Part shown: in pieces, positions 1-6,518 of the stretch
Layout of the letters: every line of letters starts with the position of its first letter
Position numbering within the stretch: position 1 is the first letter of the stretch
Assembly (NCBI GenBank): GCA_031553505.1
Contig: JAVBLP010000018.1
Coordinates: 1-9,727 of the forward strand
Source of the DNA: JAVBLP01 sp031553505
GTDB taxonomy: Bacteria; Elusimicrobiota; Endomicrobiia; Endomicrobiales; Endomicrobiaceae
Reading direction: 5' to 3'
Length of the DNA: 9,727 nucleotides
Notes under the pieces: model-generated
The model's input: the letters and a program-made list of their open reading frames with translations, nothing else
Told to the model about the DNA's origin: nothing
Database searches by the model: none
Translations under genes and position numbers: made by a program

Positions 1-858
1 AAGTATGAAGAAGCGGCGCGTTTTTTGCTTGCCGCGGCAAATCTGACAAGGGATTCTCTTATATATGACCATTTAGGCGATGCGTATTCTGCGCTGGGCA
101 GGTTTGGAGACGCGTGGGTTGCGTACGCCTTGTCTTATGATGCCAGCGATGACAAAAAAATAAAGAAAAAGCTTGATGAAACCTCAGCGAAACTTGATAA
201 AAAAGAGTTTTATCAAAAGATGCTTTTGCGAAGCGAAGGCAACTATTTAAGGCTTCCTTCGCTTAAAACCGGCTTTACGATGAAGGCGAGTTCAGGGCTT
301 TTCAGCGTAAAATCGTATGTTCCTTTCAATTATGTAAGGGGCGAAGGCATGAGTATAGGCATCCCCGCAAAGTTTGTTTTGGGCGGAGGGGATATTTATA
401 TACAAAACGGGGAGTTTGCGTTCAACCCTAAAGCAATACAAAGTATGATTCCTGCGGAGTTTACTGAAATCGTCGCTTTTGCCGCGGAAATTTTCAAAGG
501 GGATTTTTTAAAACAGTTTATAGATGCCGAAGTGGTGCCTAAAGGCAAAACTCTCATATATAAAATAAACGGAAATGAGCTTGTGCTTGATGCTGATACC
601 GCATTAATCAAAAAAATTACGAAAGATGATATTATTGTGGAACCATCCGAATACAAAGCTATTTTCGCATCAAAATTGCCTTCAAAAATGAAGGTGAATG
701 CAAAAAAAATGAAATTTAAGGCAAAGTTTGAGGCAAGCAATTTTGCCATGGCGGACGCGCACATAAAACAGCCGGCCGAAATACTGCAGCAAGACTTATG
801 TGAAAACAGGATTAAAAAAGAAGATGAAGATAAATCTGCTGGCGCCGGCAAAGATTAA
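1..858 (+). CDS. TPR protein with C-terminal LolA/LolB-like domain (5' end outside window)
   Basis: The frame is open from base 1 to a TAA at 856-858, so the true start lies upstream; the TTG at 25 is only an internal codon. Of the 285 visible codons, about 1-63 look like tetratricopeptide helices (for example DHLGDAYSALGRFGDAWVAY), ending in a Lys-rich linker. From about codon 76 to 260 the protein is beta-rich, with a pattern like LolB/DUF4292: a strand beginning EGNYLRLPSL, a central segment TLIYKINGNELVLDADTAL, and closing strands around LPSKMKVNAKKMKFK. LolB is the outer-membrane receptor that takes lipoproteins from LolA, and lolB sits directly before ispE in proteobacteria, so position and fold agree. 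The tail is charged and overlaps ispE by 35 nt. TPR helices are not part of classical LolB, so a fused receptor or a different outer-membrane assembly factor are both possible. The lipoprotein cysteine, if present, would be outside the window. TPR call fairly sure; LolB function inferred. Confidence 0.7.
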   Translation, partial: KYEEAARFLLAAANLTRDSLIYDHLGDAYSALGRFGDAWVAYALSYDASDDKKIKKKLDETSAKLDKKEFYQKMLLRSEGNYLRLPSLKTGFTMKASSGLFSVKSYVPFNYVRGEGMSIGIPAKFVLGGGDIYIQNGEFAFNPKAIQSMIPAEFTEIVAFAAEIFKGDFLKQFIDAEVVPKGKTLIYKINGNELVLDADTALIKKITKDDIIVEPSEYKAIFASKLPSKMKVNAKKMKFKAKFEASNFAMADAHIKQPAEILQQDLCENRIKKEDEDKSAGAGKD

Positions 859-1678
859 CCTTTTCCTTGAAATTACAGGTAAAAGGCCCGATGGTTACCA
901 TACGCTTGAATCCATAATGCAGACCGTAAGCCTGTATGATGAAATTACTATTGAAGATGCTTCGGGAAACGGGATAATCCTCGAGTGCGATAATAAAGAG
1001 CTACCTGTCGATTCAACCAATATAGTGTACAGGGCGGCAGAGGCTGTAAAAAAGCATTTTAATATAGATAAAGGCGTAAAAATATTTTTAAAGAAAGTTA
1101 TACCCATGGGCGCGGGCCTTGGCGGCGGTTCTTCCGATGCCGCGGCAATCATAAAAGGGCTTGTACAACTGTGGCGTATAAAAACTTCGAAAGACGAAAT
1201 GGAACGTATAGGCGCAAAACTTGGCGCGGATGTTCCTTTTTTTATTACGGGAGGCACGGCTTTGTGTGAAGGTGTAGGGGAAAAGATAACCCCTTTGCCG
1301 CTTGTTAAAGGCATAAATATAGTACTTGTCAACCCGGGTTTTGGGGTTTCCACTCAATCTGTTTACAAAAATGTTACATTTCCATTGACAAATATTATAA
1401 AAATTCATAAAATCAAAAGGCTTATTTGTAATGGTTCTTTTAACGGAAAAAACGCATCTGACGTCTGCTTTAACAGGCTCGAAGAGTTTGTTTTCGGGGG
1501 TTATCCCGAAATAGCGGACATAAAAAGCGTTTTAATTAGATTGGGTTGTCCAAGCCTCATGTCGGGCTCTGGCGCAACGGTTTTTGGCATCTTTGGCTCT
1601 GAATCTCAATCAGAAACCATAAAATCTAAGCTGCAAGATTATCACTGGAATACTTGGGTGGTGGTTCCAACCGAGTAA
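824..1678 (+). CDS. ispE: 4-diphosphocytidyl-2-C-methyl-D-erythritol kinase (IspE)
   Basis: IspE phosphorylates CDP-methylerythritol with ATP in the cytosolic MEP pathway to IPP and DMAPP. From ATG 824 the protein has 284 residues, normal for the family. The N-terminus carries APAKINLFL with the catalytic Lys at 10, followed by RPDGYH. The GHMP-kinase ATP loop PMGAGLGGGSSDAAA lies at 94-108, GADVPFF gives the catalytic Asp at 136, and the C-terminal glycine motif is SGSGATVFG. I chose ATG 824 over an in-frame GTG at 800 because MKINLLAPAKIN matches the family start and puts the Lys at the usual position 10; an AGGA lies about 12 nt upstream. The gene overlaps the LolB-like gene by 35 nt, which suggests translational coupling. 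The family NDLE motif reads NRLE here, a mild variation. Very sure. Confidence 0.96.
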   Translation: MKINLLAPAKINLFLEITGKRPDGYHTLESIMQTVSLYDEITIEDASGNGIILECDNKELPVDSTNIVYRAAEAVKKHFNIDKGVKIFLKKVIPMGAGLGGGSSDAAAIIKGLVQLWRIKTSKDEMERIGAKLGADVPFFITGGTALCEGVGEKITPLPLVKGINIVLVNPGFGVSTQSVYKNVTFPLTNIIKIHKIKRLICNGSFNGKNASDVCFNRLEEFVFGGYPEIADIKSVLIRLGCPSLMSGSGATVFGIFGSESQSETIKSKLQDYHWNTWVVVPTE

Positions 1679-1699
1679 AAACTGTGCAGTGGAGGATAG

Positions 1700-1987
1700 A
1701 TGAAGATAACCGAGGTCAGGGTGTTTCCTAAAAGTGAAGAGAAATTGAAAGCGTATGCTGCGATAACCTTTGACGATTGTTTTGTAGTTCACAACCTGAG
1801 GATTGTAAAAGGCGAAAAGGGTTTAATGGTATGTATGCCTTCCAGAAAGAAAAACGACGGAACTTTCAAGGATATAGCCCATCCGATTACGAACGCATTC
1901 AGAAGCGAATTAGAAACGCTTGTTCTTAATGCCTACAACGAGAAACTTAAGGAAGCACCGCATCAGTCAGCATTACAAGCCGAGTAG
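1700..1987 (+). CDS. spoVG: SpoVG family RNA-binding regulator
   Basis: This 95-residue protein matches SpoVG along its length: MKITEVRVFP at the start, AYAAITFDDCFVVHNLRIV, then the signature MVCMPSRKKNDG (about 48-59) and a helix with DIAHPITNAFRSELE. SpoVG was named for a sporulation phenotype in Bacillus but is widespread in non-spore-formers, where it binds RNA or DNA and acts as a post-transcriptional regulator. A GGAGG at 1691-1695 lies 4 nt before ATG 1700, one of the clearest Shine-Dalgarno sites here. It starts 21 nt after ispE and is followed 32 nt later by tRNA-Gln. In Bacillus spoVG likewise directly precedes glmU (gcaD). Its targets cannot be read from the window. The last ten residues are unconserved tail. 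Family call very sure, role general. Confidence 0.95.
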   Translation: MKITEVRVFPKSEEKLKAYAAITFDDCFVVHNLRIVKGEKGLMVCMPSRKKNDGTFKDIAHPITNAFRSELETLVLNAYNEKLKEAPHQSALQAE

Positions 1988-2019
1988 CACACGCAGGCGG
2001 GCCTAACACTAATACTCAT

Positions 2020-2090
2020 TCCGGGATTGTGTAATGGTAGCACAAGGGATTTTGGATCCCTTTGTCTAGGTTCGAATCCTAGTCCCGGAG
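2020..2090 (+). tRNA. tRNA-Gln (anticodon TTG)
   Basis: A full cloverleaf can be drawn. The acceptor stem TCCGGGA (2020-2026) pairs over 7 bp with TCCCGGA (2083-2089), with discriminator G at 2090. The D arm is GTG/CAC around AATGGTAG. The anticodon stem AGGGA/TCCCT (2045-2049 and 2057-2061) encloses TTTTGGA with anticodon TTG at 2052-2054, reading CAA and by wobble CAG. The T arm is CTAGG-TTCGAAT-CCTAG (2066-2082). The U1-A72 pair and G73 are known identity elements for bacterial glutaminyl-tRNA. No CCA is encoded (AAT follows), so the 3' end must be added after processing. It lies between spoVG and glmU on the same strand with no sign of its own promoter, so it is probably cut out of the operon mRNA. 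Very sure. Confidence 0.96.
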
Positions 2091-2107
2091 AATTTGGAAA
2101 TACATCT

Positions 2108-3469
2108 ATGAAAAGTTTTTCAGCAGTGATTCTGGCGGCAGGCGCGGGTACAAGGATGAAATCGTCCTTGCCTAAAGTCGCGCATAAGCTTTCCGGCAAA
2201 CCTTTAATTAACTGGGTTGTAGACGCGTTATCCGTTCTTAAACCGGATAACGTTGTTGTCGTTTTAGGGCACAAAGCGGAAGAAGTTGAAAAGAAACTTG
2301 CCGGCCTTAACGTAAAAATCGTGTATCAAAAAGAACAGCTCGGATCGGCGCACGCGCTGATGCAGGCAAAGAAAGTGCTCGGCAAATATAAAGGCGATAT
2401 TCTCGTTTTAAGCGGAGACGTTCCTCTTATAAAAAGTTCGACACTTTCGTCTCTTTTAAAAAATAACAAAAAAAATAAATCTTCGGTTACCGTTCTTGGC
2501 GCCGTGACTGAAAACCCTTACGGGTACGGCAGAATAATCAGGAAAGGTTCCGAACTTGAAAATATAGTAGAAGAAAAAGACGCAAACGAGCAGCAAAGGC
2601 ATATTAATGAAATTAACGGCGGCATATATTGCTTTGACAGCGGCATTTGGGATATACTTTCAAAAGTAAAACCCAATAACGCTAAAAAAGAATACTACGT
2701 TACGGATACTGTAGCGCTTCTTAAAAAAGCAGGAAAGAAAGCTACTGTAACTTTTGTCAAAGATGAATACGAAGTGCAGGGCATAAACAGCCGCAGCGAA
2801 CTTGCCCAGGCGGAAAGTATGCTGCAGGAACAGAAAATAGACGAACTTCTTAAAAACGGCGTTTCAGTTGTCGACCCGATGAATGTTTATATTTCAAAAG
2901 ACGCGAAAATCGGACAAGACACGGTAATTTATCCGGGCGCTTTTATCGGCACGAATGTTCAGATCGGCGCGGGCTGCGTTATACAGGGCTCCACTTTTAT
3001 AAAAGATTCTAAAATCGGCGACGGCAGCGAAATTAAATATTCATATATTACCGGAGCCGCTATCGATAAAAACGTAAAAATCGGGCCGTTTGCGCATATA
3101 AGGCCCGGAACGGTTTTAAAAGACAATGTTAAAGTCGGCAATTTCAGCGAAACGAAAAAAGCCGTTATTGAAAAAAATTCAAAAGTGAACCATCTTTCCT
3201 ACATCGGCGACGCGTCTGTCGGGGAAGGCGTAAATATAGGCGCGGGAACTATTACCTGTAATTATGACGGCGCAAAAAAGCATCAAACCGTTATAGGCGC
3301 GAAAACTTTTGTGGGCTCGAACGTAAATTTTGTCGCGCCCGTAAAAATCGGCAAAGGCGCGTTAATAGCGGCGGGCTCAACGATAACTCATGATATTCCT
3401 TCCGGTACGCTTGCGATAGCAAGAGCAAGGCAGGAACTAAAATTAAAATATAAAAAAGCGGGAAAATAA
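2108..3469 (+). CDS. glmU: Bifunctional UDP-GlcNAc pyrophosphorylase / glucosamine-1-phosphate acetyltransferase (GlmU)
   Basis: GlmU acetylates glucosamine-1-phosphate and then couples it to UTP, giving cytosolic UDP-GlcNAc for peptidoglycan and lipid A. From ATG 2108 it has 453 residues, close to the E. coli enzyme (456). The N-terminal uridyltransferase domain shows LAAGAGTRMKSSLPKV (9-24, Lys 23 the probable UTP-binding Lys), QLGSAHA and LSGDVPLI. The C-terminal left-handed beta-helix shows hexapeptide repeats, KVNHLSYIGDA with the catalytic His at 362, and NIGAGTITCNYDG. The frame is open back to 2027, but that stretch lies in the tRNA; MKSFSAVILAAGAG is the expected start. Its leader is only 17 nt after the tRNA end, with at best a weak GGA at 2096-2098 as ribosome site. 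prs follows 11 nt later. Very sure. Confidence 0.97.
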   Translation: MKSFSAVILAAGAGTRMKSSLPKVAHKLSGKPLINWVVDALSVLKPDNVVVVLGHKAEEVEKKLAGLNVKIVYQKEQLGSAHALMQAKKVLGKYKGDILVLSGDVPLIKSSTLSSLLKNNKKNKSSVTVLGAVTENPYGYGRIIRKGSELENIVEEKDANEQQRHINEINGGIYCFDSGIWDILSKVKPNNAKKEYYVTDTVALLKKAGKKATVTFVKDEYEVQGINSRSELAQAESMLQEQKIDELLKNGVSVVDPMNVYISKDAKIGQDTVIYPGAFIGTNVQIGAGCVIQGSTFIKDSKIGDGSEIKYSYITGAAIDKNVKIGPFAHIRPGTVLKDNVKVGNFSETKKAVIEKNSKVNHLSYIGDASVGEGVNIGAGTITCNYDGAKKHQTVIGAKTFVGSNVNFVAPVKIGKGALIAAGSTITHDIPSGTLAIARARQELKLKYKKAGK

Positions 3470-3480
3470 AAGAGGCATCC

Positions 3481-4413
3481 ATGAAGCTTAAAATTATTTC
3501 AGGCAACGCAAACGTCGAACTTGCAAAACAGATAGTGCAGAAATTGGGCGTTGAGCTCAGCGAAGCGAAAGTGGGGCGTTTCAGCGACGGTGAAATACAG
3601 GTTAAAATTGTCGATAATGTCAGAGGCGCGGACTGCTACATAATACAGCCTACAAGTTCGCCCGTAAATGAAAATTTAATGGAGCTTTTGATTATAGCCG
3701 ATGCCCTTAAAAGAGCTTCCGCAAAAAGAATAACCGCCGTCATGCCTTATTACGGTTACGGCAGGCAGGACAGAAAAGCCGAGCCCAGGGTGCCTATTAC
3801 GGCAAGGCTTGTCGCTAACCTTCTTGCCACTTCCGGCATCACAAGAGTTCTTACGATGGACTTGCACGCGGGGCAGATACAGGGTTTTTTTGATATTCCG
3901 GTCGACCACCTCTACGGCACGCCAGTAATATTGAATTATTTCCAGGAAAAAAAATTAAATGACGTAGTAGTGGTTTCGCCTGACGCGGGCGGAGTGGAAA
4001 GAGCAAGATCTTTCGCGAAACACTTTAACGCGGACCTTGCCATAGTTGATAAAAGAAGGCCTCGGCCCAACGAAGCGGCTATTATGAATATTATCGGTGA
4101 AGTTAAAGATAAAACCTGTGTAATTCTTGACGATTTGGTGGATACCGCCGGCACTTTGACAAAAGTCGCCGAAGCCATTAAAGCAAAAGGGGCCGCGAGG
4201 GTTTTTGCGACGGCTTCACACGGAGTGCTTTCGGGCAGCGCGAAACAAAAGATACAGGATTCCTGCATTGAGGAACTTGTAATAACGGATTCTATACCCC
4301 TTTCGCAAAACGGGCCGACTGAAAAAATAGTAGTTTTAAGCATCGCGTCAATTTTAGCCGAAGCCATAATGAGAATATCGAACGACGAGTCAATTTCGGC
4401 GTTATTTTTATAA
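3481..4413 (+). CDS. prs: Ribose-phosphate pyrophosphokinase (PRPP synthase)
   Basis: Prs transfers pyrophosphate from ATP to ribose-5-phosphate, giving PRPP for purine, pyrimidine, His, Trp and NAD synthesis in the cytosol. The 310-residue length is that of bacterial class I enzymes. Visible motifs are VGRFSDGEIQVKI, MPYYGYGRQDRK, MDLHAGQIQGFF with the active-site His at 129, VVSPDAGGVERAR, the flexible-loop DKRRPRP, and the PRPP-binding loop DDLVDTAGT at 217-225. AGAGG at 3471-3475 precedes ATG 3481 by 5 nt. It lies 11 nt after glmU, as in Bacillus (gcaD-prs), and both draw on nucleotide and sugar-phosphate pools. I see no terminator after its TAA. Very sure. Confidence 0.97.
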   Translation: MKLKIISGNANVELAKQIVQKLGVELSEAKVGRFSDGEIQVKIVDNVRGADCYIIQPTSSPVNENLMELLIIADALKRASAKRITAVMPYYGYGRQDRKAEPRVPITARLVANLLATSGITRVLTMDLHAGQIQGFFDIPVDHLYGTPVILNYFQEKKLNDVVVVSPDAGGVERARSFAKHFNADLAIVDKRRPRPNEAAIMNIIGEVKDKTCVILDDLVDTAGTLTKVAEAIKAKGAARVFATASHGVLSGSAKQKIQDSCIEELVITDSIPLSQNGPTEKIVVLSIASILAEAIMRISNDESISALFL

Positions 4414-4536
4414 GTAAGATGCAGAATTAAACATAAAACGAAAGTTTTTATGTAATATAGCCATAAAAAGAGAAGTTTTAGAAAACCGTTAAAGAAATTT
4501 CAGGTTTATCTATTACCTTATCGCAAGGAGATTTAA
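4414..4536 (+). promoter_or_regulatory. prs-bL25 intergenic gap, possible promoter/leader
   Basis: This is the only gap over 100 nt in the housekeeping cluster and is AT-rich. It holds an inverted repeat, ACATAAAA (4431-4438) with TTTTATGT (4446-4453), and a smaller one, GTTTT-AG-AAAAC (4475-4486). Neither has a GC stem plus T-tract, so neither is a convincing terminator. A TAATAT at 4453-4458 could be a -10 box, but I found no good -35 at 17 nt. The end carries AAGGAG (4525-4530), 6 nt before the bL25 start. A separate promoter or an autoregulatory leader for bL25 is plausible but not shown. Confidence 0.3.
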
Positions 4537-5214
4537 ATGAAGGAAGTGATTTTAGAAGTTCAGAACAGAGAGATCGGCAGCAAAAGCGCTCTTTCAAAGT
4601 CAAGAAAAGAAGGGAAAGTCCCGGCGGTGTTTTACGGAAAAGATATTAAGCCGGAATCTATAACCGTTGATTCAAAGGCTTTTATGTCAATAATAGAAGC
4701 AAACGGCGCGAACGTGGTTATTAATTTGAACTTTAAAAACGGAAAACAAGCCGCAATCGTAAAATCTTTGCAGAGGGATATTTTGACGCAGGCTCCTATG
4801 CACATAGATTTTCAGGCTATTTCGCTTAAAGATAAAATCGAAGTTAAGGTTCCTATCCACATTGAAGGCGTTGCCGATGGCGTTAAAAACTACGGCGGCC
4901 TTATGGAATTTATCGTAAGAGAAGTTGAAGTAAGCTGCTTGCCTACAAGCATACCGCAGAAAATTAACGTTGACGTAAGCGCGCTCGGCATAGGGCAGGG
5001 AATAACAATCGCCGATCTTCCTAAAATAGACGGCGTTGAATACACGCAGGAACCCTCAACCCTTATAGTGCACATAGTTACGATAACGGCTGAAGAAGAA
5101 AAACCTGCGGACGCGGCAGCGGCAGGCACGGAACCCGCGCAACCTGAAGTTATATCCAAAGGCAAGAAAGATAAGGAAGGCGAAGAAGGGGCAGCGCCGG
5201 CAGCAAAAAAATAA
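4537..5214 (+). CDS. rplY: Ribosomal protein bL25, long TL5/CTC form
   Basis: bL25 binds 5S rRNA in the large subunit. This 225-residue copy is the long type (TL5 of Thermus, Ctc of Bacillus) rather than the roughly 94-residue E. coli form. Residues 1 to about 92 form the 5S-binding domain, with NREIGSKSALSKSRKEGKVPAVFYGK and the end motif QAPMHIDFQAI. About 97-185 form the second beta domain, with KVPIHIEGVADGVKNYGG, SCLPTSIPQKINVDVS and the closing TLIVHIVT. From about 188 to the end the tail is a low-complexity run of Glu, Ala, Pro and Lys, common in this family and probably disordered. AAGGAG at 4525-4530 is a strong ribosome site. pth follows 18 nt later, the common ctc-pth pairing. The gene is called ctc in Gram-positives. 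Very sure. Confidence 0.95.
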   Translation: MKEVILEVQNREIGSKSALSKSRKEGKVPAVFYGKDIKPESITVDSKAFMSIIEANGANVVINLNFKNGKQAAIVKSLQRDILTQAPMHIDFQAISLKDKIEVKVPIHIEGVADGVKNYGGLMEFIVREVEVSCLPTSIPQKINVDVSALGIGQGITIADLPKIDGVEYTQEPSTLIVHIVTITAEEEKPADAAAAGTEPAQPEVISKGKKDKEGEEGAAPAAKK

Positions 5215-5232
5215 AATAGAGACAGGCAGCGA

Positions 5233-5805
5233 ATGGCTACTGTTAAACTTTTTGCCGGTTTGGGAAATCCCGGCACTAAATATGAAAATACCCGCCACAA
5301 CTTCGGTTTTATGGCTTTAGACGCGATAGCGAGTGCAGAGCGTCTTGAGTTTAAAAACTGGAACGATGTGGCGGATATTTCTTTTTATGACTCGCCGTCA
5401 GGCAAAGTGTTTCTTTTAAAGCCGATGACGTATATGAATCTTTCAGGGCAGCCTTTATCGGCTTTTATGAAGTATTATAAAATTAAGCCGGAAGAAATAT
5501 GCGTATTTTATGACGATTTTTCAATTCCGCTCGGGCAGTACAGGGCAAGGCTTTCCGGTTCTGCCGGCGGGCATAACGGGATAAGTTCCATAATAGAGCA
5601 TTTGCATACGGATGTTTTCGCGCGCCTTAAACTAGGCATAGGCCCTTTGCCGGAATTTATGAAAATGCCGGATTTTGTGCTTTCAAGGTTTCAACCGGAA
5701 GAGAAAAATAAAATCGAAGAAATTAAAAAAACAGCAGTTTCATTTTTTACGGAAGTTAATAAAGCGGGCATTGAAAAAGCTGTTTCCGGATTAAAAATAA
5801 AATGA
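5233..5805 (+). CDS. pth: Peptidyl-tRNA hydrolase
   Basis: Pth cleaves the ester bond of peptidyl-tRNAs that drop off ribosomes, recycling tRNA in the cytosol. The 190 residues match the usual length. All active-site elements are present: GLGNPG with Asn 12, TRHNFGF with catalytic His 22, TYMNLSG with Asn 69, YDDFSIPLG with Asp 94, and GGHNG with Asn 115. The late motif RLKLGIGPLP is also kept. The stretch after the active Asp usually reads like LDLPLG and here reads FSIPLG, a modest change away from the catalytic residue. ATG 5233 is preceded by only a weak purine-rich site. The stop codon overlaps the next start in an ATGA, so translation of the two is probably coupled. Very sure. Confidence 0.97.
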   Translation: MATVKLFAGLGNPGTKYENTRHNFGFMALDAIASAERLEFKNWNDVADISFYDSPSGKVFLLKPMTYMNLSGQPLSAFMKYYKIKPEEICVFYDDFSIPLGQYRARLSGSAGGHNGISSIIEHLHTDVFARLKLGIGPLPEFMKMPDFVLSRFQPEEKNKIEEIKKTAVSFFTEVNKAGIEKAVSGLKIK

Positions 5806-6413
5806 TAATAACAAAACAAAAAAATGATGAAGAAATATTAAAAAGCGTTCAAACCGCCTCGGGTATTTTTATCGTAGGCTGCGGCAGCTGCGCCACAAAA
5901 TGCGGGACAGGGGATGATAAAGCCGCGGGGCGCGTTAAAGAGCTGCTTGAAAAAAACGGAAAAAGAGTTTCCGGCAGCATTATTCTGGATTCCGCCTGCG
6001 ATATGAGAATCGCGAAAAAAGATTTACTGAAAAACGACGCTTTTGTAAAAGCTGACACCGTGCTTGTTTTAGCGTGCGGCGCGGGAAACCAGTCTATAGG
6101 GCAGATTTTCGAGAAAGTCATAGTGCCGGCGCTTGAATCGCAGTATGTAGGTTCAACCGAGAGAATCGGCGTATATAAAAAGTTTTGCGGCATATGCGGC
6201 GAATGCATTTTAATCGAAACACAGGGCATATGCCCAAGGACAAGATGCCCGAAAGGCCTTGTTAACGGCCCTTGCGGCGGTTTTGTAAACGGTAAATGTG
6301 AAACGGACCAGACAAAAGACTGCGCCTGGGTGCTTATATTTGAAAGGCTTAAAAAACAAGATAAAACAGCAAACTTCCTTAAGCAGTATATCAAACCGAA
6401 AGCAAACGAATAA
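5802..6413 (+). CDS. MTHFR C-terminal-domain (MetV-type) cysteine-rich protein
   Basis: The 203-residue protein matches the methylenetetrahydrofolate reductase C-terminal family (MTHFR_C), known as MetV in acetogens. MetV partners with MetF and is thought to supply an Fe-S or zinc centre for the reduction of methylene-THF. Thirteen cysteines are visible: an N-terminal GCGSCATKCG (27, 30, 34), single ones at 66 and 92, then FCGICGEC (129, 132, 135), ICPRTRCPKG (144, 149), the family hallmark NGPCGG (158), and 166 and 174. I see no membrane segment. It overlaps pth by 4 nt and ends the cluster. No MetF is in the window, which is unusual for this family. I see no terminator after it, only T-rich sequence. 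Family assignment strong; role in a Wood-Ljungdahl-type methyl branch or in methionine synthesis is inference. Confidence 0.88.
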   Translation: MIITKQKNDEEILKSVQTASGIFIVGCGSCATKCGTGDDKAAGRVKELLEKNGKRVSGSIILDSACDMRIAKKDLLKNDAFVKADTVLVLACGAGNQSIGQIFEKVIVPALESQYVGSTERIGVYKKFCGICGECILIETQGICPRTRCPKGLVNGPCGGFVNGKCETDQTKDCAWVLIFERLKKQDKTANFLKQYIKPKANE

Positions 6414-6483
6414 ATCATTCAAAAACCAATCATTTTTCTATTTTTTAAATGTAAAAATAATGTAAAAAATCAGCATAATCATT
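6413..6483 (+). repeat. Three AATCATT copies and two ATGTAAAAA copies in an AT-rich gap
   Basis: AATCATT occurs at 6413-6419, 6428-6434 and 6477-6483; the last overlaps the candidate -35 box, and the inverted core ATGATT sits at 6519-6524 on the next start codon. ATGTAAAAA occurs at 6449-6457 and 6460-6468, 11 nt apart, about one helical turn. These could be operator half-sites or chance in AT-rich DNA. Confidence 0.35.
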
Positions 6484-6510
6484 GTTTTTAAATTTAGTAA
6501 TAGTTAAAAT
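6482..6510 (+). promoter_or_regulatory. Candidate sigma-70 promoter for the 6519 gene
   Basis: TTGTTT (6482-6487) and TAAAAT (6505-6510) are spaced by exactly 17 nt. The -10 box matches TATAAT at five of six positions; the -35 box matches at three, all in TTG. Transcription would begin near 6516-6519, right at the ATG at 6519. The lack of any Shine-Dalgarno sequence before that ATG fits a leaderless or near-leaderless mRNA. AT-rich DNA easily gives such matches by chance. Confidence 0.38.
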
Positions 6511-6518
6511 TTCATTAT

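Noticed and set aside
25..27. TTG at 25 as start of the first gene
   Set aside because: The same frame is open to base 1 and the residues before the TTG (KYEEAARFL) continue a TPR helix, so the gene is cut by the window edge.
800..823. GTG start at 800 for IspE
   Set aside because: It adds eight Lys-rich residues not seen in the family; ATG 824 gives the usual start and places the catalytic Lys at 10.
396..1408. Minus-strand open frames opposite the LolB-like gene and ispE
   Set aside because: They lie opposite well-supported genes, have no ribosome sites I can see, and encode Ser/Phe/Ile-rich antisense-type proteins.
1700..1987. SpoVG as evidence of a spore-forming organism
   Set aside because: SpoVG is common in bacteria that do not sporulate, and the LolB-like gene suggests a diderm; no other sporulation gene is present.
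2027..2107. Upstream in-frame start that would lengthen GlmU by 27 residues
   Set aside because: The stretch lies almost wholly inside the tRNA-Gln gene, and the GlmU N-terminus MKSFSAVILAAGAG begins at 2108 as in the family.
4431..4453. Inverted repeat after prs as a transcription terminator
   Set aside because: The stem is nearly all A-T and no T-tract follows it, so termination is unlikely.
5849..6422. Minus-strand frames of 189 and 70 residues opposite the MetV-type gene
   Set aside because: The + strand frame has clear family motifs and thirteen ordered cysteines; the reverse frames are shadows.
6432..6459. T-rich run and TATTTTT/AAAAATA inverted repeat after the MetV-type gene as terminator
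   Set aside because: The stem contains only A-T pairs and is not followed by a T-tract; it looks like AT-rich spacer.
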